Shown: positions 12,317 to 23,285 of the stretch, piece after piece | Position numbering within the stretch: position 1 is the stretch's first letter | How the letters are laid out: every line of letters begins with the position of its first letter | Assembly: GCF_026745355.1 (NCBI RefSeq) | Contig: NC_079202.1 | Location: 51,546,169 to 51,610,168, forward strand | From: Beta vulgaris subsp. vulgaris | Taxonomy: Eukaryota > Streptophyta > Magnoliopsida > Caryophyllales > Amaranthaceae | DNA: 64,000 nt | Direction: 5' to 3' | Position numbers and translations under genes: made by a program | Notes under the pieces: model-generated | What the model was told of the DNA's origin: nothing | Seen by the model: only the letters and a program-made list of their open reading frames with translations | The model's database searches: none

Positions 12317-12639
12317 TATAGAAACTATTTTTAAAATATAACTATTATTATTTTATGGGATGAAGTTGTAACTACTTAGCTTTCACAAATTTCTGTGTAT
12401 TTGTTTTATTTGTTCTTTACCTATTTATATTGTGCAGGTTAGTGAAAGGGACTATGTTGCAGGAATGAGCGCATTTATAGTTTTAAGTTTACCTAGTTTA
12501 ATAAATATTATAGTACTATTATTTGGTATTGTTTAGTTTTTAATTGGGTTAAGTTAGACAATTTAGATTGGTTTATTTTGAAAATTTGGATTGTAAGTTA
12601 AATTTTATTTTATTAATTAGCCTTGCATTTATTTTTAAC

Positions 12640-12737
12640 AATAGATGCAGCGGTAACACCCTAAAGGTTTGGTCAGGTACTTGAACGAAAAATGAATGTT
12701 TTATAAAGTTTTGAATCAAAGTTTTGGGGTGTTATAC
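12640..12737 (+). mobile_element. Decayed 3' end of a gypsy LTR related to the 45-59 kb element
   Basis: GCAGCGGTAACACC... ending TTTTGGGGTGTTATA parallels the last 75 bp of the gypsy LTRs (GCGGCGGTAACACTCC... ending TTTTGGGGGTGTTACA), including the preceding CCTTGC phrase. No matching 5' end was seen, so it is a fragment. Confidence 0.45.
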
Positions 12738-12749
12738 CCAATTCGCATC

Positions 12750-12900
12750 TAAATATACGTTGGTCAGGCTGGATCCGACCTAAGTGACTTTGACCCAACC
12801 CAAATCCGGTCGAAAAGATTTGATCTAATTCAATCTGACCCAAGTACATCTGACCCAACTCGGGCCAACCCAAATCCACCCATTGACCCAAACTGACACC
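12750..12900. repeat. CTGACCCAA-rich repeat ending in an hAT-like terminus
   Basis: TGACCCAA/CTGACCC words recur, and the right edge TGACACCCCTA reads TAGGGGTGTCA on the minus strand, a common hAT-type MITE end. The left end could not be placed. Confidence 0.4.
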
Positions 12901-13135
12901 CCTAACTATATATGGAAATATTTATAAATGTAGCAACTAAATTGAGACACACCTACTAATTTGCACAAAATGTAGCAACATTTAAAAGACGGCGGGAGTA
13001 ATACCTTAGCCAATGTTCGTCTTCTCTCTTCCATTAGTTGCTGCCTATAAGGCTATAACACTGAGTAATAACTAATAAGCACCAACGCAGGGATTGGTGC
13101 GCAATACAGAAGCAGCATCTCCATCGACAGCCCCC

Positions 13136-16100
13136 ATGTTCATCTCTATAATTCACCGCAAAAACTTCCATAACCATCATTCTCTCTCCTCCCTTCTTCT
13201 TCTTCATTATCGCCATCTTTCCACTTCCTCCTCCAAACTCCACACTAAATACTCCTTCACTTCTCCACCTTCTCTCCACCCTCAAAACTCTCTCTCTAAA
13301 CCCTCCCAAAACCCCCAATCCCAAACCCTAATTTCCGAAAAACCTCCTTATCGCCCTCCATCATCTCTCGAAACCGGCCAAAAACCCTTACGATCCAATT
13401 TACCCTTCGATTTCCGGTACAGCTACACCGAGAGTAACCCCTCTGTAAGGCCCATTGGGCTCCGTGAGCCCAAATACTCTCCATTTGGGCCTGGCCGTGT
13501 CGCCCGTGAATGGACCGGGGTTTGCGCTCCGGTGAAAAGCCCAAAAGTGAGGTCCGTTGATGGAAAAGTGGATGATGATGATGATGATCCTAAATTGGAG
13601 GAAAAGAAGAGGTTGATGAGAGAGAAAGTTCTGGGAGATGCATTGACGGATGCCGAGATTAAGATTCTTGTGGATAAGTGTCAGAGGGGTAAAACTAAGA
13701 GACAAATTAATTTGGGTAATTCCCAAATCTTTTAGCTATTTGGGCTATGGCCTCGTAGACATTCCTTATTCGTTGCGCTCTACGAATGCATTGCTTACAT
13801 TTTTTATAATATTGTGCACTCTATGTGTTTGATGATATGCTTAGCTGAGTTTTTGACAAATATATTGTGATTGAATATTTAATCATAGATGGTGTGTATT
13901 GGATTAATGTTGTATGTTGGAATGATGATTTTAACCATCCTAATATAGCTGAAAGATGATGCTCATAAATCATTAACTAGTTGTGCATTCTTTATGTTCT
14001 GGAAATTTTAAGGTGATATTTGTGTAAGAGGTTTATTTATACTGTTGTGCCGTGCTACTTCTTCCAATACATGCTCTATAATGCACTTGTATATTTGAAC
14101 CAGTGATTTCTTAAAGAGATAGATTTATGAAGCTGTGAAAACTTCCAAAGCGAATGGTGTGAGATGACTGAGATTATAGTGTTTTATTTCAGGGAGAGAT
14201 GGTCTGACTCACAATATGTTGAATGATATACACAATCACTGGAAGCACACTGAGGCAATCAGGATTAAGTGTATGGGCGTGCCAACGATAGACATGAAGA
14301 ATGTGTTCACCCAGCTTGAGGTCTGTTTTGATTTGCATTAGAATGAGTATTTGTTATTTATTGCTATCAAATTATAAAGATGGGTTAAGAATGGCCTGTA
14401 GGATGGATTGTGAAACATCATGAATTAGGAACCCGATTTGGGATTTTTTTTTTTTTTGCTGTACACAAGATATAATTGATGTAAGAGCTTTTTAGTTTTC
14501 ACTTTTGAGCCAGATGTTGCAACTAAGAGTTTGAGTGAGTAAGTAATTCTTACTTATATATACGCTTCTGTTAAATTCAGAAACTGACAACCGATGACTA
14601 TTGCTGAGTTTTCTTCTCCTTCTCTTCCTTTTTTTTCCCACTTTTCTCCTTGTTATTCCCTTTCTATCTTGCATCCCAGTGTACATATTCAATGATAATA
14701 TGCACGCTTCAAACACTTGTTGCTGTGGTGTAAGAATCTTTTTTTTTGTATCTAATAGTATTTCATTTGGGCATTGCAGGACAAGACATTTGGCAAAATC
14801 ATCCATAGGCATGGTGGTCTTCTTGTTTTGTACAGAGGCAGGAACTATAAATCGAAGAAGAGGCCTGTAATTCCATTAATGCTTTGGAAACCCCAGGAGC
14901 CAGTGTATCCAAAGATGATCAAAACCACAATTGAGGGCTTGAGCATTGAAGAGACAAAGGTTTTGAGAAAAAGAGGAATAGCTGTTCCTGCATTGACTAA
15001 ACTTGGTAATTTTTTTGTTTTTATGAATTCTAGTTACTATTTATCCGATTATTCTAATCCCTGCAATGGCAAATGCAGTTAGAAATGGATACTATGGTAA
15101 CCTTGTAGCTATGGTACGAGATGCTTTTCTTGTGGAGGAGCTGGTCCGGATAGACTGCACTGGCCTTGACAAGAGTGATCTCAAGAAAATAGGCGTCAAA
15201 CTTAGGGTACTTCCTCTTTATTGGTTGATGCTCTTTTTTTATATATTATTTTTGTATGTTTAATAAACTTTGCATGTAGCTCTTGAGTTTAGCTAATGTG
15301 ATTAATCTGGTAAGCGAGTTAAAGTAAGAAAGAAAAGATTAAGCCAATCATAACCTACTCTAACGACATCGACACTGATCCCACATCTCTACAGTTCATC
15401 CTACAGGAGAAATCTGCTTAAGATGCTGAGAGATCAGCTGTGCAGTTCATGTATTGTAGGGTGGCTGAGCTAGCTCCTGTGTATGGGGAGAAGTGGACTT
15501 GTGTATAGTAGTTGGAAGTTACTCCATTTGGACTTGTGTTAAGAAAATAGGTTCTAGTAACTTGACTTATATAACACGGGTTAATGGGAGAAACAAATTC
15601 AAATCAAAAGGTGAGGACGAGTCGTGTGGAGATTAAGATCAGTGATGTGAGGTATTTACTTCTTAAATCATACTTCTACGTACCCATACCACAATTGAGG
15701 ACTCAATCTCATCGAGGACTCTTAACGCTCATCGTATTTTCATGGATGTGCAGAAAATACACGTGAGAAGGTTTCTTGTGGTTTCTTTGTGCTTGAATAG
15801 TTGAAAAGTTACTCCCACTCTTTGCATTGTTTCTCAGAGTATAGACATGCAATCTACTAATCGTTTGATGGACACAATGATAACTAAGCAACGTTATTTA
15901 AAAGTCAACATGAATAAATTGTGAAATAATTTACTGTTGTGGTGCAATTTGTTGGAAAAAAGATGCTGGATAATCAGAACAATTGATATTGCATAAACTA
16001 AAAACTATAGCAGGACGATCATTGATAGGAGGAGAGATTTTGATGTAACCTTGTCTTTGGAAGTTGTCTACCTTAAGATGGCCAGAGCTCATTGTAGATA

Positions 16101-16837
16101 ACGAGAGTGCTTTTTGTCGTTAACCTGCCTGAAGAACTTGTAGCTGAGGTTTTGGCATCTCTGATCTCTCTTTACAAACACCTATGAACCTTTATCTTTC
16201 TTTGCTTCTGATAAAAGCATCACATATACAACATGGTTTCTCTGTGACAGCCTTTCTATAACCTGTATGGTTTTCTGGCAGAGTGCTATTGCAAAGAATC
16301 AGACCTTTAGTAACAATGGACAATCAAGTTTCATTCAAAGTTCAACCAAACCAGTTTTATGAAGCATGATATGAATAAGATTGTCCAGAATACAGATTGG
16401 GTTCAGTTGCAGCTTGGATGAAATTTGGTTCTTTCACAAACTTAGATTCCTGCTGACCTAGAGCTCAAGTTTTTGTGAGATATTAGTCTTTTGAAGCTAG
16501 TTTCTTCCTTCCTGCACAATAGAAGTGCCATTTGCCCAATTATATAACCTCACTTGTGAGACGCATTTGGTTGTTTAATGCTGTTTGTACATGTTGCACC
16601 TTTTTTTTTTTGGAAGATTGTACATGTTACATTTACTTTTTAGTGCTGGAGGTTGAACTAATTTATGTCATAATTTAATTTAATCAGGACTTGGTACCAT
16701 GTATCCCTGTTACATTCGTGAAGGAACAAATTGTAGTTTGGAGAGGACCAAACTACGAACTTGTGGAGGATGGGCTTTTCCGTACAGAACGTGAGCCATT
16801 CGAGAAAACCGTTGATGATTTGGTTTGGGACAGTTGA
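13136..16837 (+). CDS. CRM-domain splicing factor, mitochondrial CRS2-associated-factor-like (403 aa)
   Basis: Five exons, 13136-13715, 14193-14320, 14780-15005, 15079-15206 and 16688-16837, join in frame at GT/AG borders and give 403 residues. Residues 1-40 are rich in His, Ser, Arg and Leu with few acids, as in mitochondrial presequences. Two CRM (CRS1-YhbY) RNA-binding modules follow: about 172-260 (RQINLGRDGLTHN, then GKIIHRHGGLLVLYRGRNY) and about 288-377 (KNGYYG-like VRNGYYGNLV, then IVVWRGPNYE). Family knowledge: CAF proteins promote group II intron splicing, and the plant mitochondrial members (Arabidopsis At4g31010 and At5g54890 type) have about this length. The start at 13136 fits the presequence; an upstream in-frame start would be a non-ATG codon. 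Introns are 477, 459, 73 and 1481 bp. A chloroplast paralogue is less likely, because those carry longer N and C termini. Confidence 0.93.
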
Positions 16838-16988
16838 GGACATGAGCCTGTATATAAAGTCACAAAGGTTCAAGGGAAATCTTTTGATCCAGCTTTTGGT
16901 GGTAAAGTATGGTATAAGTGTTGTTGTGTAACATGTTAGTACATAGTGTTAGGAAATTGCCAATCAATCTCCTTGATGTACGAGTAGT

Positions 16989-17187
16989 GTAAATCAAATG
17001 GCAATATCGTGAACAAAAGCAAACAAATGCGACATTATCATCAACAAGATGCTATTATTATCTAGTCATAGGGTTTAATATTCAGTGGTGATTTATTTAT
17101 TTATTTTTAAGGAGAATCACGACTGAATATTTGACTATACAACTAGATCATAATGACATTTAATTAAGAAAATGCCATTTGATTTAC
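16989..17187. repeat. Foldback element (about 200 bp) just downstream of the CRM coding region
   Basis: The outer arms GTAAATCAAATGGCA and TGCCATTTGATTTAC are exact complements. Inner blocks (TTTAATATTCAGTGGTGATT against AATCACGACTGAATATTTGA) also pair, so most of the element folds on itself. It starts about 150 bp after the stop codon and is probably in or next to the 3' UTR. Confidence 0.75.
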
Positions 17188-17718
17188 AAGCTTTCTACAT
17201 CTCGGAGATATACCGGCGGCTGCTCAGAGAAAATGATATAAATAATGCCTTATACCTTTAATGGAAGTATCTACCTTCACCTTATAAGGGCATCTTCATC
17301 TTTTCCCCACTTTGTTGTTATGTATATAGGGATTTAACCTCATCTTATTTCAGGCAAGAGCCGTTGTAGCTCTTGGAGAGGGGTGGGGGTCGGGGAAGGA
17401 GGGGTTCGGACTTTGAAGCTTAGTATTGGGTTTTACGGCGGGCTGGGGTCCCAGTCAAGGTCTGTTTGATTACTGCCAAACAAAGAGAAATTGATGCTCA
17501 ATGTCACAAATGCTGTGTGATTGAAGATGCAAAAGATGGTTTACATGGTAAATGGAGTGTAGCATGTGGCTCAGTGGCGTCACTCAGATCTGATATCAGG
17601 AATCAGGTTATAATATTATGTTGGATCTTTTGCTTGTAAACTAATTTTGATATTGTTTGCAAAAACAATTCTACACTCGTGCTCCATGCTTTCTTAGGCT
17701 TAGTTATTACTTTTACAT
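17188..17718. other. Intergenic DNA with a G-rich patch, no gene recognised
   Basis: There is a G-rich stretch at about 17375-17460. Short open pieces were seen that match nothing I know and have no splice-consistent continuation. Confidence 0.45.
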
Positions 17719-18086
17719 CTAGGCTCCTTTTTGTAGGGCGTAAAACATTTTCAATGTAAAATGATTTTCATGGAAAACAATTTACAATGGAAAACACAAT
17801 TCCAAAATTAGTTTTCCGTTGTTTGGTTCGATGTAAGAAAAATGATGAAATGAAAGGAAAATGAAAGGAAAAGTAAAGAGGTAGTGAGAGGAGTGTACAA
17901 GAGAGATAAGGAAAATAGTTTTCCCTTCATTTTGAAAGGAAAATGGTTTTCCATCATTGGGAGAGTAATTTTACCCCAAGGGAAAATGGTTTTACACTCT
18001 TTTGTCAACCAAACAATGTAAAACTGAAAATAGAGGAAAACTGTTTTCCGGAAAAACGTTTTACGCCCTACCAAACGGAGCCCTAG
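17719..18086. mobile_element. MITE with GGGCTCCGTTTGG-type TIRs
   Basis: The left end CTAGGCTCC...GTAGGGCGTAAAAC and right end GTTTTACGCCCTACC...GGAGCCCTAG are inverted repeats of about 30 bp. The interior is full of GGAAAAT/ATTTTCC words. The TIR resembles Tourist/PIF-Harbinger elements, though the flanking CTA/TAG is not a clean TWA duplication. Confidence 0.7.
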
Positions 18087-18785
18087 TGTAAGGTTTTTAA
18101 GTAGATAATATAAAAATAATAGAAAAAAATTATCAGAGTTAGCGGGGGGTCTATTTCACGTGCGGTATAAGAAAAGAGAGAGTATCCAATATTTTTTATG
18201 ATTTGACCAAAATAGTACAAGTTATCTCTATGTTATAATGGGAATTTGAGGACTTTGCTATTTTTCTTAAATGCCTAAAATATTCTTATGTAATTCATAT
18301 TTAAATTGTTATTATCTTAGTTGAAATAATTTTTTAAAAGTTATTTTTCTAGTGATTATGTTTTTGGTATATTAACACACGCATAATTTGTATATGGGAT
18401 GGGTAAGGTCTTGTTTTTTTGGACTTATTTTTAATTCGTTTAAGTTTTTCTTCGTTTAATTTAATTCATTTAAATTTGTTTTAGTTTAATTTCTCTCGTT
18501 CGGTCTAGTTGTATTCTCAGCTCTTGATCTATGGGTAATTGGCACGAAAAATCTTCCGTAGTCCACATATGATACTTAATTTACTTGAGCAATATGCAAA
18601 GCATGTAACAAAATTTAGAAAAGCATGTAACGATAGTTCATGAAAGGAACTTTGTAATGTTGTGACTTTTGTCATTTTGTGAATTTTTTATTTATTTATA
18701 TGAGCCACGAAGGAAGTACAAAGTACAAAGAAGGAGAGAGGGAATCAAACATGTGACCTATCGTTCACAACACTTCAATCTTAAC
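18087..18785. other. AT-rich intergenic DNA, nothing recognised
   Basis: No coding exon or clear repeat border was found. Confidence 0.5.
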
Positions 18786-18787
18786 TA

Positions 18788-19140
18788 CTCCCTCCGTCCC
18801 ATATTATAGTGCCTGATTCTGTTTTTTCACGTTTATTAAGGTAAATAGAATCTAAGAGAAATGTAAAGAGTTTTTGTGTATTGAAAATAAATGTTATGAG
18901 GAAAAGCTGATTTTAGGAGAGAGAATGACCATAAGTGGTGAAAGAGAATTAAATGCATGACTCATTCAACCTTTGAGTTGATAAACCAAAGCAAAAACTA
19001 TTTCCAAGAAGCAAATAAATAATGGTGGCACAATTTTTCTAGAAAAATCATAGAAATGTGTGGAATAAAAAATGGAAACAAGAATTATATTTTGGGACGC
19101 CTTATAAGGAAAGAAGCACTATAATATGGGACGGAGGGAG
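18788..19140. mobile_element. Stowaway MITE, near-intact, 353 bp
   Basis: Exact-looking TIRs, CTCCCTCCGTCCCATATTAT and its complement ending GACGGAGGGAG, are flanked by TA on both sides (18786-18787 and 19141-19142). These are the classic Tc1/mariner-derived Stowaway features. Confidence 0.9.
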
Positions 19141-19142
19141 TA

Positions 19143-20739
19143 TTAGGCCAAGACATCCTTGGCGCTTGGCGTCATTTTGTGGATATGATTACTTGTAATT
19201 AGTAGTTCCGGCTGTTATCGGGTGGTATGACTTTCTTAAATATGCCGTGTGTTTGTGTTTTCGTTGACTGGTAAAATTGTGGATATATAGTTTCCGTATA
19301 TGTTTTATTTGGTCAATTTTGTATAGCATGCAGTAGACCATGTGTGCAAATAATATAGTTTTACTAATTCAATTCTATAATTTTATCATTGTCTTGTTAA
19401 CAATAGTGACAGTTAATGAAATAGAATTGCGCAACTATACGTCGTGTATCACATGCACGTCTTATACCGATAACAAAACAAACCCTGAAATCAGTTTCGT
19501 TATTATTTTGATAACGAAATTTACTATTCATAAGAAAATTTACTTCTTCAAGGAGAAAAGAAAGGAATATCATTATCTAATTACCTTTCTAGTTTCTACC
19601 TAAAGCTTCTTCTGATAGGTTACTAAATATTTTTTATTTATCTGATATTTAGTAACCTAAGTATTAGCTAGACGTTGGAATTATGTTAGTTCCTGTTTTG
19701 TTCTACTTATTTTAACTTATTTAAAATTTTATAATATAATATAAATAAGAATAAGTTGTATCAAACGGATCCTAAAGAAAAAAGAAATGATCAAAATCTA
19801 GAGCCCATATTCGGTATTCCTCGATATGTCAATTTCGAAAGGCTTGTTTTCATTCAATTATATGCCCAAGTGGAAGACCTAAACTCTAGTATCAATAAGG
19901 CATTATCTTTGTCCTATCATTTTTTATTCTATTTTCTAAAAGAAAGTCTAACCTCTAGTACTTGATTATATAATTCTAAAAAGTTTACTTCTATAATAGT
20001 GGTATATACTCTAGAAATATAGGGATAAGAGTATATGGAGAATTAGTACTACAATTCAATCATCTCTTGAAAAACTAAGCTTATCAATAAATAAAAACAT
20101 CAGTCACATAAGACAAGTTCAGTCTTGCTTACAATTTAATAAGGTGAAAGTATTGGGTCACACCGTCTGACCAATACAAACTGTCAGACGGGCTGAACCC
20201 AATACTCAAATGGCCTTAGTAAGAGAACGCAGACAATTGCCGCCCTTCTTTCCCTTTACCCCTCCCTCCTTCTCACTCAACCACCATTAACTCCGTCGCA
20301 TCTCACAAACACCATCTACGCACCCATATTGAGGACTGAGATTTGCACAGATATGATAACAAGTGGAGACAATAATGGTTTATAAATTGGTAGAAGGGTC
20401 AAGACACAAAAGCTGATGTGAGATTTGCACTGAGTCCCTTCCTTTTGCTCAATCCAAGTCCTTCCACCCACATATGCTTAAGATATAAGCAGACTCCATC
20501 ATCATCACTGCACCATCAATACTAGTGACCACGCTAAGCACTTTTGGCTTGTAGTATTTGAGGAGCCTTCATATGGCCCCCAAATATGTATGTTTTCCTT
20601 TAGTACTAAGATCACAATCTTCGACAAAAAGGATAAAAAGCAAGTAAAAAGAATCGTTCCAGAGTTTGTGGTGAAATTTGGTTGAAGAGTTCATGGAAGT
20701 GAAAGATATTGGTGAGGTTGAGGAGAGTGAAGGTCAGTT
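19143..20739. other. Intergenic DNA, mostly AT-rich, one strong hairpin
   Basis: The only clear structure is an inverted pair at 20146-20205 (AGTATTGGGTCACACCGTCTGAC against GTCAGACGGGCTGAACCCAATACT, with a short loop). A shortened ACTTATTTTAACTTATTT-type MITE lies near 19.7 kb. No gene is supported. Confidence 0.5.
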
Positions 20740-21190
20740 GATTTTTGTATTGTTTCAGTTAGTTTGTGTATTCTTTCAATTCGTTTTTTATTTCTTTCAG
20801 TTGGTCTTTTTATTCTTTCAGTTAGTTCTTTATTTCTTTCAGTTAGTTCTTTATTTCTTTCAGTTGGTGTTTTATATGTTTCAGTTGGTGTTTAAAAATA
20901 CTTGAAACCAACTGAAAAAAAATGAAGACTACCTGAAAAAAAATGAAGACTACCTGAAAAAAAATAAAGATTACCTGAAAAAAAATGAAGACTACCTGAA
21001 AAAAATGACCTAAGTTACTTTCATTTAGGCCTAAGTTACTTTCAGTTAGACCTAAGTTACTTTCAGTTAGACCTAAGTTACTTTTAGTTAGAGGTAACTT
21101 ACTTTCATTTAGACTAACTGAAAAAAAATGAAGACTACCTGAAAAAAAATGAAGATTACCTGGACAAAAATGAAGACTACCTGAAACTCA
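20740..21190. repeat. 21-bp-period tandem array that switches orientation
   Basis: Four consecutive blocks share a 21-bp period. Forward units of the type TTCTTTCAGTTAGTTCTTTAT fill about 20760-20895. Inverted units ACCTGAAAAAAAATGAAGACT fill 20905-21008. Forward units CCTAAGTTACTTTCAGTTAGA fill about 21008-21112. Inverted units return at 21113-21188. The shared core is (C/T)TTTCAG(T/G)TAG. Because 21 is a multiple of three, the first block stays open as FQLV repeats without being a gene. Confidence 0.85.
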
Positions 21191-21264
21191 AGTGAATAAA
21201 TAATAGGTTTTTAACTTTGTAACTTTTTACCTTTTAAACTTATATATATTTTTTTTTACTAAAA

Positions 21265-21405
21265 ATCAGAAATTCCGATCCATCGATCAAAAACGGAATT
21301 TTATCGGGTTCGGATCAGACCGAACTCGGGATTTTCTCTGTATCGAGGACCGGATCGGAATTTTTCGATCCGGTCCGGTTCAGATTTTGGTCCGATCCTA
21401 GTCTT
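21265..21405. repeat. GGATCGGA/TCCGGTCC-rich repeat
   Basis: GATCCGGTCCGG, CGGATCAGACCG and similar words form many short inverted matches. No terminal repeats or TSD were found, so it is listed only as a degenerate repeat. Confidence 0.4.
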
Positions 21406-21891
21406 TGCACAACCTTCATTGTTAATATATAAACGGGATAATCTTTCTTTAACTTGTAACCGATTGATGCCAATCAAGACTGTGTGTATCTTTGAGGTCC
21501 TTCGACATCATCTTTTTAGGTGATACTTATAATGTATTACTTCATTATATATCATATTATGTGTGTATTCCACCAACCTTGTTTATTTTTGGTTAATTAG
21601 GATTCATACACAACACTAATATCTTAAACAACTTAACTTTAGTGGACAAGAAAAGACAAAACCTTCCAACTTCAAAATTTAGGGATTCTCTTATACCTTT
21701 CTTCTCTCCCGATACAATAAGATCTTTCATTTCTAACAATAATATGCACCAATATAGACGAAAAAATCCCTTAATAAATTTCTATATTCACATGTGCAAA
21801 TTGCAATTCCGAATTCCAACCCCTTCATTTTTTTCTGTAGGATTTGCTCGTGAGATCCATGGTGTAACTTGTAACTTATTGGACAAAACAA

Positions 21892-22915
21892 GAGTTAAGC
21901 ATAAAGTTGAGCCCCAAGTTTTGGTATTTTTCACCAATTAGGGACTCAAGTTTTTTTTTTTCACCAATTGGGTACTGAGACCAATTTGGATAGTAATTAT
22001 AATTTAATCCCTTTGGTTTAATTCCCTCACTAGACCCCAAATCATAAATTTCTCTCTTATACCAAATTAAGCCACAAACCACCACCACCCCCTCATCCAA
22101 CTAGCAGGCAACCACCACCACCATCCTATTGTCCGCCACCACAACCAACACCACTGCCCTATTGTCCGCCACCACAACCACAACCGGCGAGCAATCTTGG
22201 CCGCCCCTATCCGACCGGCGTCCCTCCACGTGCAACCACCCTCATCCTCACCCACCTACCCACACTCATGCTCGCTCACCCTCGCCTGAGATCTCGCTGG
22301 ACCTCCAGTCTCAGTCACCACCACACGCCCTTCAACAACCTCACACCAACAACAGCAGAAAACGAACAACCTCATCAACAATGGTGGTGGACTGGTGGTT
22401 GTTATTCGAAATTCTCTCTCACCACCTTCTTCTTTCGTTTGGGTTGCTCATTGGTTTGGCTTGAGTGCCGCGGATTTGGTTGTGTTAGAGGTGGACCGTT
22501 GGTGGATTGGTGAGTTGTGTCATGGTGGGGTTGGATTTGATGTTGGATTGCGGGGTTGTGCTCGGGTTTAGGTTGGGTTTTGGGGTGATTAACGATGGTG
22601 GTGTTAGGTTTGCTGGAGTGGTGAGGTGAGGTGGAGCTTGGTCGGTGTTGAGTGGAGTGGTGGGCGGTGGTTGTAGCTAGGTGTCTGCTGGTGGTTGTTT
22701 TGTGGCAGATGGTGTTTGTGTGGGTGAGTGTTTGCGTTTGTGGGGAAGAGAGAGAAAGGGGTGAGGGGAGGACTAGAGAAGAGAATTGATTAGGGGTGGT
22801 TAAGGTTTAATTGTGGTGAAAATCAATCAAAGTACCCAATTGGTGAAAAAAAAAAACTTGAGTCCCCAATGGGTGAAAAATACTAAAACTTGGGGCTCAA
22901 CTTTATGCTTAACTC
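21892..22915. mobile_element. Non-autonomous Mutator-like element with about 10-bp TSD
   Basis: TIRs of about 85 bp start GAGTTAAGCATAAAGTTGAG at each end and are almost perfect. They are flanked by GACAAAACAA at 21882-21891 and 22916-22925. The left half is C-rich (CCACCACC) and the right half G-rich (GGTGGTGG), the same layout as the element at 10.8-11.9 kb although the TIR sequences differ. No transposase is encoded. Confidence 0.88.
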
Positions 22916-23285
22916 GACAAAACAATTTCATTTTATACCAAACTTTTATCACATCAAACAAGATTTGATTCCCATTCAAATTGTAACACCCTTATAAAGT
23001 AAAATGAGTCATTGAGTTTATAGTTTTTCAAATATCCTCCTCCACAAAAAACCGCGTCCCTATTTCACCAAACCCCACCATACTTGATACTTTCGCACAT
23101 TCTCTCTCCTCCCTAAATTGTCTGATTTTCCCCGGTTTTTCACTTCAAATTAAAACTCCTAGAATCTTTCCAAATATTCTTCAGCACAAAATTCATCGAA
23201 TTCTTCACCAAATTCCTCTACTCTCTCTACTTTTTCTTCCCTGCTGACTGATCTTTCTCTCTCCTCCAATCTTGGAGCTGCATTA

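Noticed and set aside
13296..13726. Minus-strand frames opposite CRM exon 1
   Set aside because: Antisense to a well-supported exon of a recognised family.
20678..20905. 75-codon frame with repeated FFQLV, which looks like a membrane protein
   Set aside because: A 21-bp repeat keeps the frame open. The block inverts immediately afterwards and there is no gene context.
20905..21190. Regularly spaced 21-bp repeats resembling a CRISPR array
   Set aside because: Units abut without unique spacers and the genome is eukaryotic.
22067..22513. Overlapping frames rich in Thr, Pro and Trp
   Set aside because: Same reason: they lie within the second Mutator-like element and reflect CCACC/GGTGG composition.
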